DNA of 64,000 nt. It comes from Bog-756 sp963745955 (lineage in GTDB: Bacteria > Actinomycetota > Acidimicrobiia > Acidimicrobiales > RAAP-2). Location of the stretch: contig CAVUZI010000005.1 in assembly GCA_963745955.1 (NCBI GenBank), positions 62,001 through 126,000 of the forward strand. Reading direction: 5' to 3'. The number at the start of each line of letters is the position of its first letter. Position 1 is the first letter of the stretch. A model generated the notes under the pieces. The model was not told the origin of the DNA and did not search any database. It was given only the letters and a program-made list of their open reading frames with translations. A program made the translations under genes and the position numbers. This document shows, piece after piece, positions 26,901 through 36,210 of this stretch.

Positions 26901-28267
26901 GCGGGCAGCTTAGGAGATGGGTCCTGGGATACCTGGTCAACCTCGACCGATGGGGCACCGGAACCCACGAGCTCATCGTCCGTCGCGGTGCCGGTGGCCC
27001 TGGTCTGGCTCCAGACCTCTCTGAAGATGACCTGGATCGCGCCCCCGACCGGTATGGCGACCACCGCGCCGGCCAGCGCCCCGAGCGTGGAACCGAAGGC
27101 CCCCCCGAGGTTGGCGCCGACCAGCACGGACAGCAGCACCCAGAGCGGGTTCATCCGCACGGAGCGGCTCATGATCACGGGATAGAGGAAGTGGTTCTCG
27201 ACCAGCTGGAAGCCCAAGAACACGATGAGCATCACCACCCCGGAGGTCGGCGAGTGGAGCAATGCGATGACAACGCTCGGCACTGCGGCGATCAGGCCGC
27301 CGACCAGCGGGATCAAGGCCACCAAGGCCACCCACAACCCGACGAGCAGGGCGAAGGGCACGCCGAGGATCAACATGGTGATCAGCACGACCACACCGAA
27401 CATGACCGAGAGGGCGATGGTGCCCATGACGTAGGCCGTGACCTGGTGGGAGACGCGGTGGGCGATGTCGGCGACGGTCTGGCGGCGATCGGGCCGCATC
27501 GTCCCGAGCAACCCGCTCCGGATCCTCGGGGCCTCGAGCAGCATGAACAGGGACAAGAAGGCGATGGTGAACAGCGACAGGATCGTCGAGAAGGCCGCGC
27601 CGGCCAGGTTGGTCCCCTCGGCCAGGGCCGGCTTGCCCAGGTTCTTCGCCGCCGTCTCCAGCTTCGGGGCGTTCTTCTGCACCCAGGACAGCAGGTGGAA
27701 GCGCTGCAGGGTGTGGGCCAGCCATCCGTGCCCCTTCTCCACCTGGTTGACCCTGGTCGGGAGGCTCTGGGCCACATGGGTCAGCGAGTTCACCAGCGGG
27801 TAGCCGAACAGGCCCAACAACCCGGCGAACACGATGGCAGCTGCGGCGAAGACCAACCCGATGGCCACGCCCCGCCTGAACCGGTGGCGTTGCAGGAAAT
27901 TGACGGCGGGGTTGAGGACGAGGGCGATGAAGGCGGCGATCAGGATCCACAGGATGACCTCGCGCAGGCGCCCGATCAGCCGGTAGAGCACCCAGGTGGC
28001 GATGACCACGGCATCGACGGTCAGGATGGTGCGGAGGGGAACGCCCTTCCCGGAGGCGGCCGCGAACAGACGCTCACGCCGCGGGGCGTCGGGCCCGACC
28101 TCGCGGTCGAGGATCTCGACCGGTGTCTCGTTGATGACGGTCGTCGTCCCCGTCGGCGGCACCCGGCGGACCGGTCCGGGTGTGGCCGCGCCGTCCGATC
28201 CGGTGCCCGTGGCCACTCTCGAGGGAGGGGATTCGACGCCGCTTTCGCTCTCGGCCGGGTCAACCAC
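26897..28267 (-). CDS. AI-2E family transporter (PerM-like)
   Basis: A 456-residue membrane protein with about eight predicted helices (for example ILTVDAVVIATWVLYRLIG, GVAIGLVFAAAAIVFAGLLG, TIALSVMFGVVVLITMLILG, LWVALVALIPLVGGLIAAVP). The PLVGGLIAAVPSVVIALL and FLGFQLVENHFLYPVIMS segments are the family signature. Some members are Na+(Li+)/H+ antiporters and others were proposed to export autoinducer-2; the substrate here is unknown. A 60-residue Pro/Thr-rich cytoplasmic N-terminus precedes helix 1. GTG start at 28267; divergent from the flippase-like gene. Confidence 0.88.
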   Translation of the reverse strand: MVDPAESESGVESPPSRVATGTGSDGAATPGPVRRVPPTGTTTVINETPVEILDREVGPDAPRRERLFAAASGKGVPLRTILTVDAVVIATWVLYRLIGRLREVILWILIAAFIALVLNPAVNFLQRHRFRRGVAIGLVFAAAAIVFAGLLGLFGYPLVNSLTHVAQSLPTRVNQVEKGHGWLAHTLQRFHLLSWVQKNAPKLETAAKNLGKPALAEGTNLAGAAFSTILSLFTIAFLSLFMLLEAPRIRSGLLGTMRPDRRQTVADIAHRVSHQVTAYVMGTIALSVMFGVVVLITMLILGVPFALLVGLWVALVALIPLVGGLIAAVPSVVIALLHSPTSGVVMLIVFLGFQLVENHFLYPVIMSRSVRMNPLWVLLSVLVGANLGGAFGSTLGALAGAVVAIPVGGAIQVIFREVWSQTRATGTATDDELVGSGAPSVEVDQVSQDPSPKLPA

Positions 28268-28308
28268 ACAATCAGCATGTCAGGTCCATGGGCCCTCGGC
28301 GTGCCAAC

Positions 28309-29698
28309 ATGAAGGTGATGGCGGTCGAACCGGCAGACAAGGGCACCCACCGGCACCGTCGGTGGTGGTACCGCGGACCGTTCGTCCGCCGTGAGGTCAG
28401 GCTGAGCGTCGGGACCGTCCTCGTCTTCCTGTTCGTCTTCTACGTCGCCTTCCCGCTGCTGGCCAGCCACCGGCCCGAGGTCAACGCGCTGGCCCATATC
28501 AACATCGCCTACCTCGCCCTCGGCGTCCTGTTGGAGATCGGCCGCCCTGGCCGCCTACACCCAGCTGACCCACGCCGTCCTGCCCAGCAACGGCCCGGGC
28601 CGGTTCCGGCTGTTCCGGATCAACATGTCCACCCTCTCGCTCAGCCACGTCTCCCCCGGTGGCACGGCCCCGGGCGCCGCGCTGGGCTACCGGCTGCTCA
28701 CCCAGTCGGGAGTGAGCGGGTCCGACGCCGGGTTCGCCCTCGGGACCCAGGGCATCGGGTCGGCGGTCGTCCTCAACGTGATGTTCTGGCTCTCCCTGGT
28801 GGCGTTCCTCGTGACCCACGGCTTCCACGTCCCGACCAGCCATCAGGGCGGGCAGTCGCAGTCGGCGTCCATCCTGGTCATCGTGGCCGCGGGTGTGGGC
28901 GTGATACTGCTCGGGGCCTTCGGCAGCCTGTTCTACCTGCTCACGAGGGGCCAGGAGCAGGCCAGCCGGGTCATCCGCCGGGTCGCCGGACGCATCCGGT
29001 TCCTCGACGCCGACCGGACCGCGGCGCTGGTGGAGCGGTTGGCCGATCGCTTCGCCGCCCTCATGAAGGACCGGTCGCTGACCAGGAGGGCGGTGGGCTG
29101 GGCGGCCGCCAACTGGTTGCTGGACGCGGCGTCGCTCTGGGTCTTCGTGGCCGCCTTCAGCCACTTCATCTCGCCGGTCGACCTCCTGGTGGCCTACGGC
29201 CTGGCCAACATCCTGGCCGCCATCCCCATCACGCCCGGAGGCCTGGGCGTCGTCGAGTTCGTGCTGATCTCGATGATCACCGGCTTCGGGCCGACCGCCG
29301 GTGAGGCCCTCTCCGGTGTCCTGGCCTACCGGGCGGTGAACTTCTGGCTTCCCATCCCCTTCGGGGGCCTGGCCTACGCATCGCTCGAGTTCGAGCGCCG
29401 GCCGGCCTACCAGAAGCTCCGCGACTACCTCCGGCGCCGGTTCCACCTTCCCCGGCCGACGGTCGGAGCCACCGGCCGGGCCGCCCGGCACCCGGCCGCC
29501 ACCAGCATCACCGGCGGCGGCGGAGCCACGGCCGCCACCACCGTGACCGGCTCGGCCATGTCGATGACGTCCCCGCCGACGGGACAGGCGCCGGTTCCGC
29601 CGGCGGCACCGTTCGGGCCGACGTTGCGTTCGGGGTCATACTGCGCAGATCCCGGTGGGATTCGAGAGCCAGCTTTTGGCAGTGATCCTGCAGGTTGA
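28309..29698 (+). CDS. LPG-synthase-like flippase domain protein (UPF0104), frameshifted
   Basis: A multi-helix membrane protein of about 460 residues. The first frame gives LSVGTVLVFLFVFYVAFPLL; after a one-base excess near 28540 the second frame continues AAYTQLTHAVLP, LSLSHVSPGGTAPGAALGYR, AAIPITPGGLGVVEFVLISM and LAYRAVNFWLPIPFGG, the signature loops of the lysylphosphatidylglycerol synthetase transmembrane family. No aminoacyl-transferase domain is attached. Such proteins move or tolerate glycolipids; the neighbouring mannosyltransferase hints at mannolipids. The last ~190 bases of the ORF lie antisense to ppk1, and the residues there are low complexity, so the true end may be earlier. 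Confidence 0.78.
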
Positions 29699-31871
29699 AA
29701 CCCAGATCTTCGCCTTCGCCGCTCGGCGCGACCCTGGTCCACGACCCGTCGCCCCCGAGGATCCAGGAGTTGGCCTCGTCGCGTAGCGCGTCGTCGAGGA
29801 CCTCCGTCAGCCGCCGCTGATTTCCCGGGTCGTCGATGGGCACGATCACCTCGACCCGCCGGTCGAGGTTCCGCTCCATCAGATCGGCTGACCCGATCGA
29901 GATCCGCAGTGGGCGACCGTTCTCCCCGCCGAAGCGGAAGATCCGCGAGTGCTCGAGGTACCGGCCCACGATGGAGCGGACACTGATCGACTCCGACAGG
30001 CCCGGGACACCGGGTCGCAGGCAGCACCGACCGCGGACGATGAGGTCGACGGGGACACCGGCCTGCGAGGCCCGGTACAGGGCGTCGATGATGCCCGGGT
30101 CGGTCAGCCCGTTGGTCTTGAGCACGATGCGGCCGGCCGGACCCGCTTCGGTCTCCGCGTCGATGGCGGCCAGCAGCATCGACCTGGTCGACACCGGTGA
30201 GACGACCAGGCGCCGGAAGCTGGGCGGATCCCCCGACCCGGTGAGCATGTTGAACAACTCCCCGACGTCGGCGCCGATGTCCGGGTCGGCGGTGAGGAGC
30301 CCGACGTCCTCGTAGAGCCTCGCCGTCTCCGAGTTGTAGTTGCCGCTCCCGACATGGCAGTAGCGGCGGATCCGGTCCCCCTCGCGCCGGACCACCAGCG
30401 AGATCTTCGAGTGGGTCTTGAGGGTGACCAGACCGTAGATGACCTGCACGCCGGCCTCCTCCAAGGTCCGGGCCCAGCCGATGTTGGTCTGCTCGTCGAA
30501 CCGCGCCTGGAGCTCGACCACCGCGGTCACCTGTTTGCCCGCCTGCGAGGCACGCACCAGTGCGGCCACGATGGGGCTGTCGTCACCCGTCCGGTACAGG
30601 GTCTGCTTGATGGCCAGCACGTCGGGGTCCTCGGCGGCCAGGGTGACGAAAGCCTCGACCGAGGCGGCGAACGACTCATAGGGGTGATGGACCAGCACGT
30701 CGTGCTCGGCCAGCACGGCGAAGATGTCAGCCCCACCGGCCAGCCGGGACGGGGTCACCGGGGTCCAGGATGAGGCGTGCAGGTCGGCTCGCTCCCAGTC
30801 GGTGAGTCCGCGCAGGCCACCGAGGTCGATCGGGACATCGAAGAGATAGACGCTCTCCTCGGGAACGTCGACTTCGGCGGCCAGCATGTCGAGGAGGTCG
30901 GTGGCGATGCCGGCCGAAGCTTCCAGCCGGACCGCCTGCCCGAACCGTCGCCGGTGCAGTTCGAGCTCGACCGCGGCCAGCAGGTTCCCGGCCTCGTCCT
31001 CCTCGACCGAGAGGTCGGCGTTGCGGGTCAGCCGGAACGCGTGGTGCTCGACGATCGTCATCGACGGGAAGATGCTGTCGAGGTGGGCGGCGATGACCTG
31101 CTCCACGGGCACGAAGCGCTCTTCGTCGGGCATCACGACGAAGCGCGACAGCAACGGGGGGACCTTGACCCGGGCGATGCGTTCCTCGTCGGTGACCGGG
31201 TTCACCACCCGGACCACCAGGTTGAGCGAGAGACCGGAGATGTAGGGGAAGGGATGGCCCTGGTCGACGGCCAGGGGGGTGAGGATGGGGAAGATGAGCC
31301 GGTTGAAGACATCGTCGAGGTGGGCGCGGTCGTCCTGGTCCAGCGTGTGCCAGTCCGACATGACCATGCCGGCCGCCTCCAGCGCGGGCGCCACCTGCTC
31401 CGAGAAGATCTGGCTCTGCAGCTTGACCAGCTCGTGGGCTCGACCGGTGATGGCCAGGAGCTGCTGGCGGGGGCTGAGGCCGTCGGGCGACCGGGTCCGG
31501 AGTCCGGCCGCCACCTGGTCCTCGAGGCCCGCCACCGTGACCTGGAAGAACTCGTCGAGCCCCTCGGAGAAGATGGCCAGGAACTTCACCCGTTCGAGGA
31601 GGGGGATGCGATCGTCCGATGCCAGCTCGAGCAGGCGGGCGCCGAACTCCAGCCAGGACAATTCACGATTGATGAAGCGGTCGTCGCGGAGAAGCGACGC
31701 CGTCCCGTCCGCGAGGTCGGCTTCGGCCTGATCCGGGGGTGACGGGCGTACGGGCCGGTCGTACCTCGAGCCGGCCCGGGAGGCTCGAGCGCCCGGCGGC
31801 CGGGTGGCGGAGGTGCGGTCGGGCGCGGAGACCGATTGCTCCGTCACTGCGGAGACCGATTGCTCCGTCAA
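29508..31871 (-). CDS. ppk1: Polyphosphate kinase 1
   Basis: A 787-residue enzyme that polymerises ATP gamma-phosphate into polyphosphate. RFINRELSWLEFGARLLEL opens the N domain; the histidine kinase-like core shows QTLYRTGDDSPIVAAL, VVELQARFDEQTNI, the phospho-His in RRYCHVGSGNYNSETARLY and YLEHSRIFRF. The listed start is TTG 31871, inside a 24-bp tandem duplication. A better start may be ATG 31899, 9 bases after a TACGAT box, if one extra base near 31885 is an error. The final 40 residues are Ser/Pro/Arg-rich and overlap the flippase gene. Confidence 0.9.
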   Translation of the reverse strand: MTEQSVSAVTEQSVSAPDRTSATRPPGARASRAGSRYDRPVRPSPPDQAEADLADGTASLLRDDRFINRELSWLEFGARLLELASDDRIPLLERVKFLAIFSEGLDEFFQVTVAGLEDQVAAGLRTRSPDGLSPRQQLLAITGRAHELVKLQSQIFSEQVAPALEAAGMVMSDWHTLDQDDRAHLDDVFNRLIFPILTPLAVDQGHPFPYISGLSLNLVVRVVNPVTDEERIARVKVPPLLSRFVVMPDEERFVPVEQVIAAHLDSIFPSMTIVEHHAFRLTRNADLSVEEDEAGNLLAAVELELHRRRFGQAVRLEASAGIATDLLDMLAAEVDVPEESVYLFDVPIDLGGLRGLTDWERADLHASSWTPVTPSRLAGGADIFAVLAEHDVLVHHPYESFAASVEAFVTLAAEDPDVLAIKQTLYRTGDDSPIVAALVRASQAGKQVTAVVELQARFDEQTNIGWARTLEEAGVQVIYGLVTLKTHSKISLVVRREGDRIRRYCHVGSGNYNSETARLYEDVGLLTADPDIGADVGELFNMLTGSGDPPSFRRLVVSPVSTRSMLLAAIDAETEAGPAGRIVLKTNGLTDPGIIDALYRASQAGVPVDLIVRGRCCLRPGVPGLSESISVRSIVGRYLEHSRIFRFGGENGRPLRISIGSADLMERNLDRRVEVIVPIDDPGNQRRLTEVLDDALRDEANSWILGGDGSWTRVAPSGEGEDLGFNLQDHCQKLALESHRDLRSMTPNATSARTVPPAEPAPVPSAGTSSTWPSRSRWWRPWLRRRR

Positions 31872-31872
31872 T
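31825..31872. repeat. 24-bp tandem duplication at the ppk1 start
   Basis: Units 31825-31848 and 31849-31872 share GCGGAGACCGATTGCTCCGT and differ at one base. They encode TEQSVSA twice at the ppk1 N-terminus and duplicate a potential GTG/TTG start codon. Confidence 0.85.
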
Positions 31873-31908
31873 GATGTCCGGTCATCGCAGGGATCTCATC
31901 GCCGTGCC

Positions 31909-31914
31909 ATCGTA
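31909..31914 (-). promoter_or_regulatory. Putative -10 box upstream of ppk1
   Basis: Minus-strand TACGAT, 9 bases before an ATG at 31899 that is one frame off from the annotated ppk1 ORF. Confidence 0.4.
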
Positions 31915-31961
31915 CCGCCGGCCGGTACGGACGGCTCCCCCGCCTTCGAGCCGCCCGCCGG

Positions 31962-31967
31962 TAGGCT
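31962..31967 (+). promoter_or_regulatory. Putative -10 box for the first SEDS gene
   Basis: TAGGCT, 9 bases before the ATG at 31977; divergent from the ppk1 box. Confidence 0.5.
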
Positions 31968-31976
31968 CAGCCCCTG

Positions 31977-33382
31977 ATGTCGGCCACCTCCCTGTTGGAC
32001 CCGGAGTCCAAGGCCATCCGACGGGCCTTCAAGGCCCGTCGGCGCACCGAGCTCGGGCTACTTGTGGCCGCGTCGGTCATCATCACCTGCGCCTATGCCC
32101 TGATGATCTACGGGAACACGGCCAAGGTGCCGAACGACGTGGCGCCCCTGTTGGCCGTCATGCTGGCCCTCGGCGGGGTGGCCCACATCGCCAACCGGAT
32201 CTTCGTTCCGAGCGCCCATCCGGTCGTGCTGCCCATCGCCTTCCTGCTCAACGGACTGGGCTACGTGATGATCCTGCGCATCGACCTGGCCAACGCAAGC
32301 AACTACGCCCCCCTGCAGGCGGCGTGGACGGCCGGCGGGGTGGCCGCCTACGTCCTCACCCTGGCCTTGGTCCGCCGATCCCGCGATCTCGACCGCTACC
32401 GTTACATCCTGTTGGCCCTCGGGGTCATCCTCCTCCTGCTCCCCCTGGTACCGCACCTGGGGAGGACCATCGGTGGGGCCCGGCTGTGGGTCCACGTCGG
32501 CCAATTCGAATTCCAGCCCGTCGAGCTGGCCAAGATCGTGCTGTGCATCTTCTTCGCCTCCTACTTCGTCGAGAAGCGAGAGCTCCTGACCATCCCGACG
32601 GCACGGTTGGGCAACCGACTCGTCCTCGACCCCCGGCCCCTGGTCCCCATCCTCCTGGCCTGGGCCTTCGCCATCGGCGTCATGAGCCTCGAGCACGACA
32701 TCGGGTTCTCGGCCCTGCTGTTCACCCTGTTCATCGGCATGTTGTGGGTCACGACGGGCCGCACCGGCTACCTGGTCCTCGGCGTCGTCCTCTTCGGCAT
32801 CGGGGCCTTCCTGTCCGGGCGCTACCTCGTACCAGACCCATATCCGCGTGGAGGACTGGCTCGATCCGTGGCGCTATGCCATCGACCAGCGGCGAACAGC
32901 TGGTGCAGTCGTGGTACTCACTGGGGAGCGGCGGCATCGGCGGATCCGGACTCGGCCTCGGCATCGGCGCCTACAAGATCCCGGTGCCCAACACCGACTT
33001 CATCTTCGCCGTCATCGGCGAGGAGATGGGCCTGCTGGGCTCGACCATGGTGGTGGTGGCCTTCCTGCTGCTGGTGGGGGCCGGGCTGCGCATCGCCCAG
33101 GCGGCCAGGTCGGAGTTCGCCAAGCTCGCCGCGGTGGGCCTCACCATGATCATCGGCTTCCAGGCGTTCTTCATCATCGGCGGCATCGTCCGGCTCCTGC
33201 CTCTGACCGGGATCACCCTGCCCTTCGTCTCGTACGGAGGTTCCGCCCTCATCGCCAACTACGTGCTCATCGCCCTGCTCATGCGCATCTCCGACGAAGG
33301 TGGCGCTTCGGTCGATTCGGCGGACCAGGAACAGTACGAGCAGAGCCAGGAGCGCCGGCATCGACTGTTGGCCGGCCGTTGA
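31977..33382 (+). CDS. FtsW/RodA/SpoVE (SEDS) family protein, frameshifted twice
   Basis: A polytopic SEDS peptidoglycan polymerase of about 468 residues. The first frame carries GARLWVHVGQFEFQPVELAK and EHDIGFSALLFTLFIGMLWV; a short middle frame gives EDWLDPWRYAIDQ; the last frame gives GEQLVQSWYSLGSGGIGGSG, FAVIGEEMGLLGS and LTGITLPFVSYGGSALIANY, all classic SEDS motifs. Breaks near 32829 and 32890 are each one extra base. The long N-terminus (about 40 residues plus extra helices) and the position next to ppk1 differ from the second, shorter SEDS gene. Elongation versus division role is not decided by sequence; FtsW-like or RodA-like are both possible. Confidence 0.88.
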
Positions 33383-33393
33383 GGGCGCCGGCC
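33370..33393. terminator. Hairpin at the convergent 3' ends of SEDS gene and DUF151 gene
   Basis: GGCCGGC (33370-33376) pairs with GCCGGCC (33387-33393) across a 10-base loop that contains the SEDS stop codon. Possible bidirectional terminator. Confidence 0.5.
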
Positions 33394-33400
33394 GAGGGCG

Positions 33401-33844
33401 TCACCCAGGGGTGATGGTTGCACCCACGGGGGTCACGTCACCCGCCTGCTCGAAGAGCCGGCGATCGATGAGGATGGGCACCGGCACCGGCTGCAGGAGG
33501 GCGACGGTCAGGGCGTCCGAGGGACGGCACGACTGCACCGACCGACCGTTGCGGCCCATGAGGTCCAGCTCGGCGAAGTAGACGGACCCCTGGCGACCAA
33601 CCAGGCGCACGGCCACGACGTCGATATCGAACCGCTGGAGGATCCCGGTCAGCAACTCGTGGGTGAGCGGGCGCGGAGTGGAGATCCGGCGAAGGGCATG
33701 GGAGAGGACCACGGCATCGTGAAAGGCGATGGAGAAGGTCAGCTGCCTCCGCGGTGACTCCGATTCCCGGAGGACCACCGACGGGTGCTGGTTCGGCAGG
33801 TCGACGGAGACCGAGGAGACCAGTGCCATCCGGAAGTCACCCAC
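33401..33844 (-). CDS. Bifunctional nuclease domain protein (DUF151)
   Basis: Intact 147-residue ORF. LPNQHPSVVLRESES, FSIAFHDAVVLSHAL, RPLTHELLTGILQRFDIDV, AELDLMGRN and CRPSDALTVALLQPVPVPI match the DUF151/BFN family (nucleases or regulators in plants and bacteria). The GTG at 33844 overlaps the stop of the preceding AEP-rich ORF; an ATG at 33829 is also possible. It may instead be the C-terminal part of one longer gene with that ORF, because the offset is again one extra base. Confidence 0.85.
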   Translation of the reverse strand: MGDFRMALVSSVSVDLPNQHPSVVLRESESPRRQLTFSIAFHDAVVLSHALRRISTPRPLTHELLTGILQRFDIDVVAVRLVGRQGSVYFAELDLMGRNGRSVQSCRPSDALTVALLQPVPVPILIDRRLFEQAGDVTPVGATITPG

Positions 33845-34111
33845 GACGGGAGGTGAACCCGCCGGTGGCTCGGTCGGCCGGTTCGGCGGCCGGTTCTTCG
33901 GCAGCCGGTGGTTCGGCGGCCGGTGGTTCGGCGGCCTCCTCGGCGGCCGGTTCCTCGGCGGCCGGTGGTTCGGCTGCTTCTAGGGCCGGTTCGGCCGCGG
34001 CCAGGGTGTCGACGGGCGGCCCGACAGGTGGCGGCGTCGGCGGTACATCCACCGAGCCGGCCGAGGAGCCGGCGGAGGAACCGGCCGGGGAACCGGACGG
34101 GGAATCCGTCA
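33837..34111 (-). CDS. Ala/Glu/Pro-repeat ORF between rodA and DUF151
   Basis: A 91-codon ORF starting with GTG that overlaps the rodA stop (GTGA) and reading VTDSPSGSPAGSS, then PPTPPPVGPPVDTL, then repeated AAEPPAAEEPAAE blocks. It is acidic, low complexity and probably disordered. Either it is a small separate protein or, more likely given the one-base offset, a disordered N-terminal arm of the DUF151 protein. No function can be assigned. Confidence 0.5.
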
Positions 34112-35239
34112 CCGGACGCTCCGGGCATGCACGCTGACGGTGATGCCCACGGCGGCGAAGAAGGCGATCATGGCCGAACCGCCGTAGGAGAGGAACGGGA
34201 GGGGGATGCCGGCCACCGGCATGATGCCCATGTTCATCCCCACGTTCTCGAACACGGAGAAGACGATGAGGGCGAACGACCCGGCACACAGCATCCGGCC
34301 GAAGCTGTCGCGGGCCAGCTGGGCCGTCCGCAGCACCCGCCACCCCACCACCCCGTACAGCAGGATCAGGACGCCACCGCCCACGAAGCCGAGCTGCTCC
34401 CCTACCGCCGAAAAGATGAAGTCGGTCTGCTGGGAGGGCACGTAGGCCAGATTGGTCAGGGAACCGCGGAAGAGGCCCTTGCCGAACACGCCGCCGTTGG
34501 CGATGGCCTCTTTGGCCTGGGCCACGTTGTAGGTGGAGGCCTGGCTGGCGCCGTTGGGTGAGATGAAGCTGGTCAGCCGTTGTATCTGGTAATGCTGGAG
34601 CAGCCCCACATTGAGAGCGAACAGGACCAGCAGGACCGCGCCCACGATGAGCAACAAGAGGTACCTCCCGGGCATGCCGGCGACGGCCAACATGACCATG
34701 AGGACGACGGTCATGACGATGGCCGTGCCCAGGTCTGGCTGTTTGAAGACCAGCAGGATGGGCACGGCCGCCATCAGCACCAGGCGGATCAGGTCGCGGA
34801 GGTCGAGGCCCTCGGGCCGTCGGGAACAGTAGGTGGCGATGGCGATGATCAGCACCAGTGTGGCGAACTCCGAGGGCTGCAGCTGGAGGGGACCGAGGGG
34901 GAACCAGCGTTGTGCCCCCTGCCGTTCCGGTGTGGCCAGCACCGCCACCAGAGCCAGCAGGATGCCCACGTAGAGGACGGTGCTGATCTCCTCGAGTCTT
35001 CGGTAGTCGATGAGGGCGAGGACGACCATGACCAGCACCCCGATGACCATGAAGGCGGCCTGGCGCTTGAGGAAGTAGTGAGGATCGTCACCGGCGTGGG
35101 CCAGCCAGCCCCGGGTGGCCGAATAGATCATCAGCACGCCGAGCGACGCCAGCAGGAGGGCGGTGCCCACCAGGACGAGGTCGAACCGCGCAAACAGGTG
35201 CCTCGGTCGAACGGCGACAGTTGCAGGGGCGTAGCTCAC
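34109..35239 (-). CDS. rodA: Rod shape-determining SEDS glycosyltransferase RodA
   Basis: Intact, about 376 residues, ten helices. FDLVLVGTALLLASLGVLMI opens TM1; SATRGW, KRQAAFMVIGVLVMVVLALI, GAQRWFPLGPLQLQPSEFAT, VFKQPDLGTAIVMTVVLM, QTDFIFSAVGEQLGFVGGG and GIPLPFLSYGGSAMIAFF are SEDS/RodA signatures, including the catalytic Asp of the KQPDLGTA region. The start GTG at 35239 is preferred over TTG 35242 because GGAG lies 7 bases upstream. It lies in the run aroE-rodA; no mreB or pbp gene is adjacent. Confidence 0.92.
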   Translation of the reverse strand: MSYAPATVAVRPRHLFARFDLVLVGTALLLASLGVLMIYSATRGWLAHAGDDPHYFLKRQAAFMVIGVLVMVVLALIDYRRLEEISTVLYVGILLALVAVLATPERQGAQRWFPLGPLQLQPSEFATLVLIIAIATYCSRRPEGLDLRDLIRLVLMAAVPILLVFKQPDLGTAIVMTVVLMVMLAVAGMPGRYLLLLIVGAVLLVLFALNVGLLQHYQIQRLTSFISPNGASQASTYNVAQAKEAIANGGVFGKGLFRGSLTNLAYVPSQQTDFIFSAVGEQLGFVGGGVLILLYGVVGWRVLRTAQLARDSFGRMLCAGSFALIVFSVFENVGMNMGIMPVAGIPLPFLSYGGSAMIAFFAAVGITVSVHARSVR

Positions 35240-35258
35240 CAAGGTGCTCCGGTCCCAC

Positions 35259-35264
35259 AGGCTA
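35259..35264 (-). promoter_or_regulatory. Putative -10 box for rodA
   Basis: Minus-strand TAGCCT, 19 bases before the GTG start, leaving room for the GGAG ribosome binding site (a leadered transcript). Confidence 0.4.
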
Positions 35265-35306
35265 CCCGGCCACCGGCGAGGGCTTCAGGCACCCGGAGGG
35301 ACCCGG

Positions 35307-36182
35307 TCACCCGTCCGGGCCTGGCTCGCTCACGGCGCGCCACATGGCCTCGACCGGCGGTTCGAGGCCCGTCCAACCGGCCAGCTGCAGCGCAGCCTGG
35401 TGGACGAGCATGCCGATGCCGTTCGACACCGCGGCACCCCGGCCACGCGCAGCCTCGAGCCACGGGGTCACCCTCGGATGGTAGACCAGGTCCACCACGA
35501 CCTGGCCGGCCCGTAGCAACGTGGGGTCGACGGGCCACGACGGCGAGCTCCCCCCGTCGCCGCCAACCATGCCGAGGGGCGTGGCATTGACCACGAGCTG
35601 GCACCCGGCAGCGTCTGCCGGGCTGCCCACGCGTCCCACGGCACCGGCCAGGCCCGCCGCCGAGATCGCCCGCTCCGGGGTCCGGTTGACCACCACCACT
35701 TCTGCCGCCCCGGCATCGGCCAGGGCGGCAACGGCCGCCCGCGCCGCGCCGCCTCCGCCGACGACCAGGCAATTCCGCCCGGCGGGGTCGAACCGGTCGC
35801 CCCGGCGCAGGGCGGCCACCAGGCCCGGACCGTCGGTGTTGTCACCGAACGTCCCGTGCCCGCCGAAGGTCACACAATTGACGGCGCCCAGGCGCTCGGC
35901 CAACGGCGAGATGCCGTCCACCAGGGCCGCCGCCGCCGCCTTGTGGGGCATGGTCACCGACAACCCGCGGACACCGAGGGCCCGGGCACCGGCGATCGCG
36001 TCCCCGGCCGATCCCGCCGGGACCCGGAACCCCACCGACACCCAGTCCAGGCCCATTTCGGCAAAGGCGGCGTTGTGGAGGAGGGGTGAGAGCGAGTGGG
36101 CGATCGGATCCCCGATCACGCCGACGACCGTGGTGGCCGCGGACAGGCGGGGCGGGTGCGGATCGGGACCGGTGGTCGGCAT
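35307..36182 (-). CDS. aroE: Shikimate dehydrogenase
   Basis: NADP-dependent step of the shikimate pathway. GVIGDPIAHSLSPLLHNAAF binds shikimate, VTMPHKAAAAAL holds the catalytic Lys, GDNTDGPGLVAAL the catalytic Asp, LVVGGGGAARAAVAAL the NADP Rossmann loop, NRTPERA and NATPLGM follow. ATG at 36182 is preferred; an upstream in-frame start at 36233 would overlap mltG by 23 bases and add a leader without conserved features. Length from 36182 is 291 residues. Supplies chorismate for TrpE and MenF in the same window. Confidence 0.93.
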   Translation of the reverse strand: MPTTGPDPHPPRLSAATTVVGVIGDPIAHSLSPLLHNAAFAEMGLDWVSVGFRVPAGSAGDAIAGARALGVRGLSVTMPHKAAAAALVDGISPLAERLGAVNCVTFGGHGTFGDNTDGPGLVAALRRGDRFDPAGRNCLVVGGGGAARAAVAALADAGAAEVVVVNRTPERAISAAGLAGAVGRVGSPADAAGCQLVVNATPLGMVGGDGGSSPSWPVDPTLLRAGQVVVDLVYHPRVTPWLEAARGRGAAVSNGIGMLVHQAALQLAGWTGLEPPVEAMWRAVSEPGPDG

Positions 36183-36210
36183 GGGGGCAGTCTGGTCCAG
36201 GCCGGCCGGA

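Noticed and set aside
28180..28308. Longer N-terminus for the flippase-like gene
   Set aside because: The upstream frame overlaps the divergent AI-2E gene and reads Arg/Pro-rich shadow sequence.
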